A stretch of DNA of 64,000 nucleotides from an uncultured Arachnia sp. (GTDB lineage: Bacteria > Actinomycetota > Actinomycetes > Propionibacteriales > Propionibacteriaceae): contig CANMNB010000006.1 of assembly GCA_947499145.1 (NCBI GenBank), forward strand, positions 1 through 64,000, in the 5' to 3' direction. A program made the position numbers and the translations under genes. The notes under the pieces were generated by a model. It was not told the DNA's origin. It did not search any database and saw nothing but the letters and a program-made list of their open reading frames with translations. Each line of letters begins with the position of its first letter. Within the stretch, counting starts at the first letter, position 1. Shown one piece after another: positions 44,571 through 53,667 of this stretch.

Positions 44571-46127
44571 TCACGCCGGCCCGAGGCCGTGCTTCTTGGC
44601 GGGACGGATCTCGCGCTTGCCGGCCAGCAGTTCGAGCGCCATCGCGATCTCGCGACGGGTGTCGGCCGGGTCGATGATGTCGTCGACCAGTCCGCGGCTC
44701 GCGGCCATGTACGGCGTGGAGAAGGTCTCGCGGTACTCCTCCACCAGCTCCGCGCGGCGCGCGTCCTTGTCCTCGGCCGCCTCGATCTCGCGACGGAAGA
44801 CGACGTTCGCAGCACCCTCGGCGCCCATGACGGCGATCTCGGCCGTCGGCCACGCGAACACCTTGTCGGCACCCAGGTCCTTCGAGCACATCGCCAGGTA
44901 CGCGCCGCCGTAGGCCTTGCGCAGCACGACGGTGATCTTCGGGACCGTGGCAGCGGAGTAGGCGTAGAGCATCTTGGCGCCGTGACGGATGATGCCGCCG
45001 TGCTCCTGCGCGACGCCGGGCAGGAAGCCGGGGACGTCGACGAGGTTGACCACGGGGATGTTGAAGGCGTTGCAGAACCGGATGAACTTGCTGGCCTTGT
45101 CCGAGGAGTCGATGTCGAGGACACCGGACATCACCGAGGGCTGGTTGGCGATGATGCCGATCGTCCGGCCCACCACCCGGCCGAAGCCGATCACGATGTT
45201 CTGCGCCCAGCCGGCCTGCACCTCAAGGAAGTCGCGGTGGTCGACGATCTCCATGATGACGTCGCGGACGTCGTAGCCCTTGTTCGACTGGACCGGGATG
45301 ATGTCCCGCAGCTTCTCGTTGGGCTCGACCACGTCGTCGGGATCGACGATCGGCGGGTCCTCGGTGTTGTTCTGCGGCAGGAAGCTGAGCAGCTTCTTCG
45401 CGATCAGGATCGCCTGTTCGTCGTCGTCGGCCACGAAGTGCACCACACCGGAACGCGACATGTGCGCGTCGGCCCCGCCGAGGGCGTCCTGGGTGACGTC
45501 CTCACCGGTGACCTGCTTGATGACGCCGGGGCCTGTGATGAACATGTGGGCCTTGCGGGTCTGGATGATGAAGTCCGTCAACGCCGGGGAGTAGGCCGCG
45601 CCACCGGCGCATGGGCCGGAGATGATCGAGATCTGCGGCACCGCTCCGGAGAGCAGGACGTTGGCGTAGAACACCTTGCCGTAGCCGGAGAGGGAGTCGA
45701 TGCCCTCCTGGACGCGGGCGCCACCGGAGTCATTGATGAAGACGAACGGCGTGCCCGTCGTCAGCGAGGCCTTGAGGGTTTCCGTGACCTTGATCGAGTG
45801 GGCCTCGCCCGCCGAGCCTCCCATGACGGTGAAGTCCTGGCTGGCGAGGTGGACCGGACGCCCAAGCACGTAGCCGGCTCCGGTGACCACCCCGTCGGCG
45901 GGCATGTCGGCCTTGTCCATCCCGAAGGTGGTGGTGCGGTTGCGGCGGAATGCGCCGGTCTCCTGGAACGTCCCCTCGTCGACGAGCGAGGCGACCCGCT
46001 CGCGCGCGGTCATCTTGCCCTTGTCCCGGTGCTTCTGGAGCTTGTCGGCCCCGCCGCCCGCCTCGACGTGGGCCCGCTTCTCGGCGAGCTGGTCGAGGCG
46101 TTCGGCCATCGTGTGTTCCTTGGTCAT
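44571..46127 (-). CDS. Methylmalonyl-CoA carboxytransferase 12S subunit
   Basis: The 518-aa carboxyltransferase removes CO2 from methylmalonyl-CoA and passes it to biotin on the 1.3S subunit. Two crotonase-like halves are present: PADGVVTGAGYVLGRPV, QDFTVMGGSAGE, NDSGGARVQEG, and in the second half MSGVLDIDSSDKASKF, VPGFLPGVAQEHGG and KAYGGAYLAM. It ends RPAKKHG..., like the Propionibacterium 12S subunit. The ATG at 46127 has a GAGGAG SD 7 nt upstream; MAERLDQLA (46109) is an alternative start. Propionyl-CoA carboxylase beta is the near relative, but the 5S gene next door settles the role. Confidence 0.95.
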   Translation of the reverse strand: MTKEHTMAERLDQLAEKRAHVEAGGGADKLQKHRDKGKMTARERVASLVDEGTFQETGAFRRNRTTTFGMDKADMPADGVVTGAGYVLGRPVHLASQDFTVMGGSAGEAHSIKVTETLKASLTTGTPFVFINDSGGARVQEGIDSLSGYGKVFYANVLLSGAVPQISIISGPCAGGAAYSPALTDFIIQTRKAHMFITGPGVIKQVTGEDVTQDALGGADAHMSRSGVVHFVADDDEQAILIAKKLLSFLPQNNTEDPPIVDPDDVVEPNEKLRDIIPVQSNKGYDVRDVIMEIVDHRDFLEVQAGWAQNIVIGFGRVVGRTIGIIANQPSVMSGVLDIDSSDKASKFIRFCNAFNIPVVNLVDVPGFLPGVAQEHGGIIRHGAKMLYAYSAATVPKITVVLRKAYGGAYLAMCSKDLGADKVFAWPTAEIAVMGAEGAANVVFRREIEAAEDKDARRAELVEEYRETFSTPYMAASRGLVDDIIDPADTRREIAMALELLAGKREIRPAKKHGLGPA

Positions 46128-46138
46128 CTGGTGGCTCC

Positions 46139-47632
46139 TCAGACTGGCTCGACGGCGACGTGGTGCTCGCGGCCGGCGAGCGTCACCTTGTACTTGATGG
46201 GACCCGTGATGCCCTGGTGCTTGGCTCCGGCCGACTGCTTCTCGGCAGCCATCTGCTCGGGCGTCTTGGCGACGGACTTGGGGCCCTCGTCGCGGGTCGT
46301 GAAGAACGCGGGGGCGACGCCCGGGAACATCGCGTTGGTGAGGACGTCCTCCTCGGTCCCGTTGTAGCCCTCGAGGCCCTGGGCCTGCTTCACGAGCTCG
46401 TCCCACTCCGGCTTCAGGTAGTCGGCTGGGCGCCCGGTGATGGGCTCCTTCTTCGTCTGCTTCTGGGCCATCTCGATGACCTCGGGGTTGCGCTCGCCGA
46501 GGCACTCGCCGTAGTAGCCCAGCATCAGGTCGGCGAACTCGCCGGTCATGACCTTGTAGCGGCCCATGAGGACGTTGAACACGGCCTGGGTGCCGACGAT
46601 CTGCGACGAGGGGGTGACCAGCGGCGGGTGGCCGGCATCGGCCTTCACCCTCGGGACCTCCTCCATGACCTCGCGGATGCGGTCGCCCGCTCCCTGCGCC
46701 TTGAGCTGGGACTCCATGTTCGACAGCATGCCGCCGGGGATCTGGGACAGGAAGATGTCGGTGTCAACGAGGGTGGCCGACTCGAACTCCTTGTACTTCG
46801 GGCGCACGGCCGCGAAGTGGTCACGGATCTTGAGGAGGCGGTCCATGTCCAAGTCGGTGGTGTACTCGGTGCCCTCGAGCATCGCGACGAGCGACTCCGT
46901 GGGGTTGTGGCCCGGGCCAAGGGACATCGACGAGATCGCGGTGTCGACGACGTCCGCGCCCGCCTCGATCGCCTTCATCAGCGACACCAGGGTGACACCC
47001 GTGGTGGAGTGGCAGTGGACGTTGATCTGGACGTCGCCGTAGGTCTCCTTGATGCCGCGCACGATGTCGTAGGCCGGCTGCGGCTGCAGGAGTGCGGCCA
47101 TGTCCTTCAGCGCGATGGACTCGGCGCCCATGTCGAGCAGCTGGCCCGCCAGCTTGATGTAGCCCTCGACGGTGTGGACCGGGGAAATCGTGTAGCAGAT
47201 GGTGCCCTGCGCGTGCTTGCCAACCTTCTTGACGGCGGCCATCGCGTGGGCCATGTTGCGGGGGTCGTTGAGTGCGTCGAAGACCCGGAAGACATCCATG
47301 CCGTTCTCGGCGGACTTCTCGACGAACTTCTCGACGACCATGTCCTCGTAGTGGCGGTAGCCCAGCAGGTTCTGGCCGCGCAGCAGCATCTGCAGGCGCG
47401 AGTTGGGCATCAGTTCGCGGAAGGTGCGCAGCCGCTCCCACGGGTCCTCGTTGAGGAAGCGGATGGCGGAGTCGAACGTCGCGCCGCCCCAACACTCGAC
47501 AGACCAGTAACCGGCCTGGTCGATGTCGGCGCATGCGTCGACCATGTCTTCGGTAGCCATGCGGGTGGCCATCAAGCTCTGGTGCGCGTCGCGGAGAGCC
47601 AGCTCGGTGACGCCGATCTTTCGTGGACTCAT
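46139..47632 (-). CDS. Methylmalonyl-CoA carboxytransferase 5S subunit
   Basis: The 497-aa metal-dependent carboxyltransferase moves CO2 from biotin to pyruvate, making oxaloacetate in the Wood-Werkman cycle. Metal/active-site residues: D15 (LRDAHQS), carbamylated K176 (ALKDMAALL), H206 and H208 (HCHSTTG). CWGGATFDSAIRFLNEDPWERL is typical (cited as CWGGATFDS, FLNEDPWERL). The start MSPRKIG (47632) agrees with the known Propionibacterium N-terminus MSPR; an ATG at 47641 is an alternative, and no good SD is seen for either. It heads the 5S-12S-small-1.3S unit. Confidence 0.95.
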   Translation of the reverse strand: MSPRKIGVTELALRDAHQSLMATRMATEDMVDACADIDQAGYWSVECWGGATFDSAIRFLNEDPWERLRTFRELMPNSRLQMLLRGQNLLGYRHYEDMVVEKFVEKSAENGMDVFRVFDALNDPRNMAHAMAAVKKVGKHAQGTICYTISPVHTVEGYIKLAGQLLDMGAESIALKDMAALLQPQPAYDIVRGIKETYGDVQINVHCHSTTGVTLVSLMKAIEAGADVVDTAISSMSLGPGHNPTESLVAMLEGTEYTTDLDMDRLLKIRDHFAAVRPKYKEFESATLVDTDIFLSQIPGGMLSNMESQLKAQGAGDRIREVMEEVPRVKADAGHPPLVTPSSQIVGTQAVFNVLMGRYKVMTGEFADLMLGYYGECLGERNPEVIEMAQKQTKKEPITGRPADYLKPEWDELVKQAQGLEGYNGTEEDVLTNAMFPGVAPAFFTTRDEGPKSVAKTPEQMAAEKQSAGAKHQGITGPIKYKVTLAGREHHVAVEPV

Positions 47633-47741
47633 GTGGTCCATACAATCATGCGGCCGCCCTGCTCCCGGAGGCACCCCCCGTTAGCGCGCCGCTTGGTCCG
47701 ACCATGCTCTGACTGGCCCTTGGGGTACCTGTCGAGTGGCA

Positions 47742-47785
47742 CATGGAACGCACCCCCCGGATGTCTCCGAGGGGTGCGTTCCATG
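47742..47785 (-). terminator. Terminator hairpin after the GH3 gene
   Basis: CATGGAACGCACCCC (47742-47756) pairs perfectly with GGGGTGCGTTCCATG (47771-47785) across a 14-nt loop. It lies just past the GH3 stop and upstream of the 5S gene, and would separate the two transcripts. Confidence 0.8.
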
Positions 47786-47796
47786 GCGTGTGCGGC

Positions 47797-50124
47797 TCAG
47801 CCGAAGCTGACCGCCGGCACGAGAGTCCTGCCCTCTCCCACCGTGCGGAGGGCGCCCGTGAGCACGAAGGGCGCGACGAGCGGCAGGTCCTCGCTGCTGG
47901 TCCCCACGCGGAGCTCCATGGCACCCGGCTCCACGATCCGGCTCTCATCCAGCCCCGTGAAGCTCATGAGGTCCGAGTGCAGCCCGAACGTGACGGTCCG
48001 CGACTCGCCGGCGGCCAGTCGGACCTTGGCGTAGGCAACGAGCTGCTTGATCGGACGCACCACCTGACCCGTGAGGTCGGAGAGGTACACCTGGACCACC
48101 TCAGCGCCCTCCCGGTCGCCGCCGTTGGTCACGGTGACGCTGAGCTCGACGTCGCCGTCGGTGGGCACCTCATCGGACGAGAGGTGGAGGCCCCCCAGCG
48201 AGAAGGTGGTGTAGGACTGGCCGTGCCCGAAGGGGTACAGCGGTCGCGGGTCCAGGTTGGACACGCCGTCGGAGAACCATCCGAGCGGCGGCGCAATGTA
48301 GGTGCCCGGCTGGCCACCCGGATGGTTCGGGATGCCGACGGGCAGCTTGCCCGAGGGGTTCACCCGGCCCGAGAGGACACCTGCGATGGCGGCACCTCCC
48401 TCCGCACCCGGCATGAAGGCTTGCACGACGGCGGCGGCGCGGTCCGCGAACGCACCGAGCGAGTACGGGCGACCCGAAACGACGACGAGGACGGTCGGGG
48501 TGCCCGTATCCAGGACGGCCTCGACGAGGTCGGCCTGGGCTCCGGGGAGCCGGAGGTCGACGGCGTCGCAGCCCTCGCCCGAGGTTCCATTCCCGAACAT
48601 GCCTGCCTTGTCGCCCACCGTGACGATGGCAACCTCGGCGGCCTTCGCAGCCTCGACCGCCTCGGCGATCCCGGAGGTGTCGGGATCCAGGATCCCCACG
48701 CCGCGACGGTAGGTCACCTCGGACCCGGAGAACTCGGCGCCCAGGGCGTCGACGAGGTTCGTGATCTCGATCCCGAGGTCGAGGTCGGGATGCCGGGGCA
48801 TCACGTGGTTGGGGAACGAGTAGCACCCCAGGAAGGTCAAGGCGTCGGGTCCGATGGGACCCACGACCGCGATCCGGCCGGCCCGGAGCGGGAGGATCCC
48901 GGAGTCGTTCGCGCACAGCACGATGGACTCCTCCGCCATGCGACGGGCGAGGTCGCGGTTGCGTTCGCTGTCGAGATCCACCGCCTGGTCGGCAGCGACC
49001 GGGGCCCAGTCGGCGTCGAGCAGCCCGTGGCGAGCCTTCTGCCGCAGGACTCGGCGGGTCGCCTCCCGGATGTCGGACTCGCTGACGAGACCTCGCTGGA
49101 CCGCATCCTCCAGGTGGGCGAAGGCGCCGGTCTCCGGGAGTTCCACGTCCATGCCGGCAGCCAGGCTGAGGGCTCCGGCCTCCGTGAGGTCGCCCACGAC
49201 CCGGTGCATGGCGTGCAGGAAGCTGACCGACCAGTAGTCGGAGACGACGGTGCCGGTGAAGCCCCACCGCTCGCGCAGCACGTGGGTGAGGAGATGGCGG
49301 CTGGCGGCCGCGGGAACCCCGTCGAGATCCGAGTAGGAGTTCATGACGCTGGCCACCTGGCCCTCCCGGACGGCCATCTCGAACGGCGGCAGGAGGATGT
49401 CCTCGAGCTCCCGGGTGCCGATGCTCACGGGAGCGTGGTTCCGCCCGGCCCGCGACGCCGAGTAGCCGACGAAGTGCTTGAGGGTCGCGTCCACGCCAGC
49501 AGCCTGCAGGCCCTTGACGTAGGCCGTCCCCACGGTGCCCACGAGGAACGGGTCCTCGCCGATGGTCTCCTCCACACGCCCCCAGCGGTAGTCGCGGACG
49601 ACGTCCATGAGCGGGGACAGGCCCTGGTGGACTCCCAGGGCGGCCATGTCGGCGCCGATGGCGTTGGCCATCTCGCCGACGAGGTCCGGGTCGAAGGTGG
49701 CACCCCAGGCGATCGCCGCCGGGTACACAGTGGCCCTCCACGCGGTGAGGCCGGTCAGACACTCCTCGTGCGCGATGGCGGGGATCCCGAACCGCGAGCG
49801 CTCCACGACGGCGGACTGGAGCCTCGCGAGGCCGTCCAGACCCTCCTCGGGCGTAACCGGGGCGGTACCGAAAACCCTGGTCAGGTGCCCGAGCCCGTCC
49901 TGGCTCACCTCGTCGAAGCCACCGCTGGACATGACCGACTCCATCGGGGCGACCTCGCCGCCTTCGGGCTTCTCGCTCTTGTCCCGGGGCCAGAAGGCGC
50001 CCAGTTGGCCGATCATGTCCGCCAGGGTCATCTGCCCCAGCAGTGCCTCTACTCGCTCGTCGACCGGTCGGTCGGGATCTGCCCACGTCTCCACGGCTGC
50101 TCCATCATCGTTGCTGTGCGTCAT
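47797..50124 (-). CDS. Glycoside hydrolase family 3 (beta-glucosidase/xylosidase-like)
   Basis: The 775-aa protein contains a GH3 (alpha/beta)8 barrel with the nucleophile D296 in GTVVSDYWSV, KHFVGYSASRAGRNHAPVS near 216 (substrate pocket), a C-terminal alpha/beta sandwich and a fibronectin III-like terminal domain with PLYPFGHGQSYTTF. No signal peptide is seen, so it likely acts in the cytosol on oligosaccharides brought in by the divergent ABC transporter. Substrate (beta-glucoside, xyloside or another) is not predictable. Start ATG 50124 is chosen; an upstream frame extension reads into the promoter region. Confidence 0.9.
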   Translation of the reverse strand: MTHSNDDGAAVETWADPDRPVDERVEALLGQMTLADMIGQLGAFWPRDKSEKPEGGEVAPMESVMSSGGFDEVSQDGLGHLTRVFGTAPVTPEEGLDGLARLQSAVVERSRFGIPAIAHEECLTGLTAWRATVYPAAIAWGATFDPDLVGEMANAIGADMAALGVHQGLSPLMDVVRDYRWGRVEETIGEDPFLVGTVGTAYVKGLQAAGVDATLKHFVGYSASRAGRNHAPVSIGTRELEDILLPPFEMAVREGQVASVMNSYSDLDGVPAAASRHLLTHVLRERWGFTGTVVSDYWSVSFLHAMHRVVGDLTEAGALSLAAGMDVELPETGAFAHLEDAVQRGLVSESDIREATRRVLRQKARHGLLDADWAPVAADQAVDLDSERNRDLARRMAEESIVLCANDSGILPLRAGRIAVVGPIGPDALTFLGCYSFPNHVMPRHPDLDLGIEITNLVDALGAEFSGSEVTYRRGVGILDPDTSGIAEAVEAAKAAEVAIVTVGDKAGMFGNGTSGEGCDAVDLRLPGAQADLVEAVLDTGTPTVLVVVSGRPYSLGAFADRAAAVVQAFMPGAEGGAAIAGVLSGRVNPSGKLPVGIPNHPGGQPGTYIAPPLGWFSDGVSNLDPRPLYPFGHGQSYTTFSLGGLHLSSDEVPTDGDVELSVTVTNGGDREGAEVVQVYLSDLTGQVVRPIKQLVAYAKVRLAAGESRTVTFGLHSDLMSFTGLDESRIVEPGAMELRVGTSSEDLPLVAPFVLTGALRTVGEGRTLVPAVSFG

Positions 50125-50253
50125 CTGTCTCGGTGGTCGTCGGCCGCTCGGCACCCATCCGACCCGGCGTCAGGGCGCGCGGGCGGTGGCACGAAGGGCG
50201 ACCTCCTAGGACATCCTTACATGCCCGGGTGCCCCCCGGCATCTTGTGACAAA

Positions 50254-50271
50254 AACGTTATCGAAAACGTT
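50254..50271. promoter_or_regulatory. Candidate LacI-family operator
   Basis: AACGTT, six bases (ATCGAA), AACGTT. Two self-complementary half-sites 12 nt apart overlap the -35 box of the transporter promoter between the divergent GH3 and ABC genes. The LacI-type regulator at 53668 is the obvious candidate to bind it. Confidence 0.65.
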
Positions 50272-50299
50272 TGACACGACCGTCGGCGGGCGTGAGGAT
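50271..50299 (+). promoter_or_regulatory. ABC transporter operon promoter
   Basis: TTGACA (50271-50276), 17-nt spacer, GAGGAT (50294-50299). The first box overlaps the operator above. Confidence 0.65.
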
Positions 50300-50356
50300 G
50301 AGGCAACAGGGCAGATTCCCCTGCCACCAGTCAATGTCGAGTGGAGGTACTCAACA

Positions 50357-51712
50357 ATGAAGCTCAGGTACATGATGGCGACGGCGGCCGCCGCCGCGCT
50401 CGTCCTCTCCGGGTGCGGTGGCGACGCCACCGAGCCGGAGGACAACGCCGCCCCGCCGGCGGAGACCGCCGGAGAGGCCACGGAAGGCACCGAGGGCGAA
50501 GGCACCGAGACGACGTCGGACGAGCCCGTGACGCTCTCCTTCTGGCACAACGCCACGACGGGCGACGGCAAGGCCTACTGGGAGGAGACCACCGCGGCCT
50601 TCACCGAGGAGCACCCCAACGTCACGTTCGACATCCAGGTCATCCAGAACGAGGACATGGACGGACGTCTGCAGACCGCCATCAACGCGGGCGACTCGCC
50701 CGACATCTTCATGGCGCGCGGTGGCGGCAAGCTCCGCGACATCGTCCAGGCCGGCATGGTCATGGACCTCACCGACAAGATCGACCCGGACATCAAGTCG
50801 GCCTACGGCGACGCGGTGTTCGAGGCCTTCACGTTCGACGGCAAGGTCTACGCCATGCCGAACTCGATCCTTCCGGGCGGCATCTTCTACAGCAAGGACC
50901 TCTTCGCCGAGGCCGGCATCGAGAGCACCCCGGAGACCATCGAGGAGCTCAGCGAGGCCGTCGACAAGCTGAAGGCCGCAGGCATCGAGCCCATCGCGCT
51001 GGGCGGCAAGGACGCCTGGCCGGCAGCCCACTGGTACTACTTCTTCGTCCTGCGTTCCTGTGATGTCGAGACGATCAACGCTGCCGGCGAGAGCATGGAC
51101 TTCTCGGATCCGTGCTGGCTGGAGGCGGGCCAGGAGCTCAAGAGCTTCGCCGACACCGAGCCATTCAACTCCGGCTTCCTGACCACCTCCGCCCAGCAGG
51201 GTGCAGGCAGCTCCGCCGGCATGCTCGCCAACCACGAGGCCGCGATGGAACTCATGGGCGCATGGAACCCCGGCGTCATCGGATCGCTGACCCCCAACGA
51301 GGAGCCGCTGCCGGACCTCGGCTGGTTCCCCTTCCCCGCCGTTGATGGTGGTTCCGGCGACCCGACCGCGATGATGGGTGGGGCCGACGGCTACTCCTGC
51401 GCCGCGGACGCGCCTGAGGTCTGCGCCGACTTCCTGAACTTCTACGCCAACCAGGAGAACCAGGAAGCCTACGCCATCGCCTTCAACACCCTGCCTGCCA
51501 ACTCCAAGGCCAAGGGTGTCGTTGAAGAGCCCGCGCTGCAGGACATCCTCGCGAGCTACGAGGACGCCGCCTACATGACCCTGTGGCTGGACACCCTGCT
51601 CGGCCAGAACGTGGGCAACGCGCTCAACGCTGGCGTGGTCAACATGCTCGCCGGCCAGGGCACCCCGGAGGACATCATCGCCTCCGTGGAGTCCGCCGCC
51701 GCCAAGGGCTGA
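50357..51712 (+). CDS. Sugar ABC transporter substrate-binding lipoprotein (CUT1)
   Basis: The 451-aa protein has a lipoprotein signal (MATAAAAALVLSGC, lipidated C20), an acidic Thr/Glu-rich linker (residues 25-55) and a family 1 extracellular solute-binding domain (TLSFWHNATTGDGKAYWE near 60, SPDIFMARGG, GGIFYSKDLFAEAGI). It would capture an oligosaccharide outside the cell. A GTGGAGGT SD lies before the ATG. Next come two permease genes and a LacI regulator; no ATPase gene follows. The GH3 enzyme nearby suggests a glycoside substrate. Confidence 0.93.
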   Translation: MKLRYMMATAAAAALVLSGCGGDATEPEDNAAPPAETAGEATEGTEGEGTETTSDEPVTLSFWHNATTGDGKAYWEETTAAFTEEHPNVTFDIQVIQNEDMDGRLQTAINAGDSPDIFMARGGGKLRDIVQAGMVMDLTDKIDPDIKSAYGDAVFEAFTFDGKVYAMPNSILPGGIFYSKDLFAEAGIESTPETIEELSEAVDKLKAAGIEPIALGGKDAWPAAHWYYFFVLRSCDVETINAAGESMDFSDPCWLEAGQELKSFADTEPFNSGFLTTSAQQGAGSSAGMLANHEAAMELMGAWNPGVIGSLTPNEEPLPDLGWFPFPAVDGGSGDPTAMMGGADGYSCAADAPEVCADFLNFYANQENQEAYAIAFNTLPANSKAKGVVEEPALQDILASYEDAAYMTLWLDTLLGQNVGNALNAGVVNMLAGQGTPEDIIASVESAAAKG

Positions 51713-51726
51713 CGCGGAGACCAGGA

Positions 51727-52728
51727 ATGGTTGACACCATGACGGAGCGGGTCGGCGCCACCACGGCGCCGGCCCGCCCCGGCCCTTCCCGGCAGAAGCC
51801 GAAGCATTCCCGCGACGCGTGGGTCAAGCGGGCGGAGATCGCCCTCCTGGCCGGACCCGCCATCGTGATGTTCGTGGGGTTCGTCATCTTCCCCGTGTTC
51901 ATGGCCGCCTACTACGGCTTCTTCCGATGGCGCGGTTTCGGGCCCCCCACCGACTTCGTGGGCCTGCAGAACTACGTGGTGATCTTCACCGACGGACTGT
52001 TCCTCTCAGCACTGCAGCACAACGCCTTCATCGTCGTCCTGTCGCTCATCATGCAGGGCCCGATCGCCATCGCCTTCGCGCTGCTGCTCAACCAGAAGAT
52101 CAAGGGCCGGTCGCTGATCCGGGTGCTGATCTTCGTCCCCTACGTCATCGCCGAGGTCATCGTCGGAACGGGCTGGGGACTCATGCTCCAGACCACCGGC
52201 GCGCTCAACGATTTCCTGGGCAAGATCGGACTCGAGTCCCTGCAGGCCGACTGGATCGCGGATCCCAAGCTGGCCATCTGGACCCTGATGGTCATCATCT
52301 CCTGGAAGTACATCGGCTTCGCGGTGATCCTCATGCTCGCGGGCATGCAGGGCATCCCCGACGAGCTGTACGAGGCCGCGGCCGTCGACGGCGCTTCCTA
52401 CTGGCGGATCCAGCGCTCCATCACGCTGCCGCTGCTCGGCCCCACGATCCGCATCTGGGCGTTCCTGTCGATCATCGGCTCCCTCCAACTCTTCGACCTC
52501 GTCTACATCATCTGGGGCCAGTACGTGGCTGACACTGCCGGGACCTCGACGATGGCCACCTACATGGTGCGCGAGGGTCGACTCACCGGCAACTACGGCT
52601 ATGGCAACGCCGTGGCCGTCGTCATCTTCCTCATCTCCCTGGTGATCGCGCTCACCTACCAGCGGTTCGTCCTCAAGCGGGACACGGAGGGCGCACTCAC
52701 GGAGAAGCCCGGAAAGGAGAAAGCGTGA
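51727..52728 (+). CDS. Sugar ABC transporter permease 1 (MalF-like)
   Basis: The 333-aa inner membrane protein has an N-terminal cytoplasmic stretch, then six transmembrane helices. The EAA loop that contacts the ATPase is visible: YEAAAVDGASYWRIQRSITLPLLGP, quoted as YEAAAVDGASYW and SITLPLLGP. It begins 14 nt after the binding protein stop; the ATG at 51727 has a GGAG 7 nt upstream, with a second in-frame ATG at 51739. Confidence 0.92.
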   Translation: MVDTMTERVGATTAPARPGPSRQKPKHSRDAWVKRAEIALLAGPAIVMFVGFVIFPVFMAAYYGFFRWRGFGPPTDFVGLQNYVVIFTDGLFLSALQHNAFIVVLSLIMQGPIAIAFALLLNQKIKGRSLIRVLIFVPYVIAEVIVGTGWGLMLQTTGALNDFLGKIGLESLQADWIADPKLAIWTLMVIISWKYIGFAVILMLAGMQGIPDELYEAAAVDGASYWRIQRSITLPLLGPTIRIWAFLSIIGSLQLFDLVYIIWGQYVADTAGTSTMATYMVREGRLTGNYGYGNAVAVVIFLISLVIALTYQRFVLKRDTEGALTEKPGKEKA

Positions 52729-53618
52729 TGTCCCAGGTCGCTCTCACCCGTCGCAGCAGGTTGCCTCGTCGCCCCCAGGGCGGGCGCGCCAAGCAGTCGG
52801 CCGTGCCCTGGGGCAGCCCGACCACCTATCTCATCGCCACCGTGCTCATCGCCATCTGCATCGTCCCCGTCGCCTACATCATCCTGGGCGGGTTCCGCAG
52901 CAACGCGCAGATCACCACGGACCCGTCGGGCCTTCCCAACCCATGGGTCTGGGAGAACTACGTCAACGTGCTGACCGCTGGGACCTTCTGGCAGCAGTTC
53001 GGCAACTCGATCATCTCGGCGGTGTCGACGACGGTGGGATGCGTGGCCCTGGCCCTGGCGGCCAGTTACGTCATCGCCCGCTACGACTTCAAGGGCAGGG
53101 ACGCCATGTTCTCGCTCTTCGCGGCCGGACTCATGTTCCCGCTGACGGTGGCCATCACGCCGCTGTACATCCTCATCCGCGACCTCGGCCTCACGAACTC
53201 TCTGGCGGGCATCATCCTCCCCCAAATCGCTTTCGCCCTGCCTGTCACCGTCATCATCCTCGTGCCGTTCCTGCGAGCCATTCCGAAGGAGCTCGAGGAG
53301 GCGGCGGCCATCGACGGTGCGGGACGGCTGCGGTTCTTCTTCAAGATGGTGCTGCCGCTGTCGTTGCCCGGGGTCATCACCACCGGCATCCTCGCCTTCA
53401 TCGGCGCCTGGAACAACTACATGTTGCCGCTGTTCGTGCTGAGCGAGCCGGCGAAGTACACCCTGCCCCTGGGTGTGCAGGCATTCGCCTCCCAGTACTC
53501 GGTCAACACGGCCGCGGTCCTGGCCTTCACCTCGCTCTCCATGCTGCCGGCGCTGCTGTTCTTCAGCATCTTCGAGCGGCGGATCGTGGGCGGCCTGAGC
53601 GGAGCCGTGAAGGGATGA
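52728..53618 (+). CDS. Sugar ABC transporter permease 2 (MalG-like)
   Basis: This 296-aa permease partner has about six helices and the EAA loop LEEAAAIDGAGRLRFF followed by VLPLSLPGV. The sequence GGFRSNAQIT after the first helix is typical of MalG-like CUT1 permeases. ATG 52728 lies in GTGATG, overlapping the stop of permease 1, with a GGAAAGGAG SD in front. Confidence 0.92.
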   Translation: MSQVALTRRSRLPRRPQGGRAKQSAVPWGSPTTYLIATVLIAICIVPVAYIILGGFRSNAQITTDPSGLPNPWVWENYVNVLTAGTFWQQFGNSIISAVSTTVGCVALALAASYVIARYDFKGRDAMFSLFAAGLMFPLTVAITPLYILIRDLGLTNSLAGIILPQIAFALPVTVIILVPFLRAIPKELEEAAAIDGAGRLRFFFKMVLPLSLPGVITTGILAFIGAWNNYMLPLFVLSEPAKYTLPLGVQAFASQYSVNTAAVLAFTSLSMLPALLFFSIFERRIVGGLSGAVKG

Positions 53619-53667
53619 CCAACCCCGGTCCCGGCCTGCCGGTGCTCCACCCCCTAGGCTGATCGCC

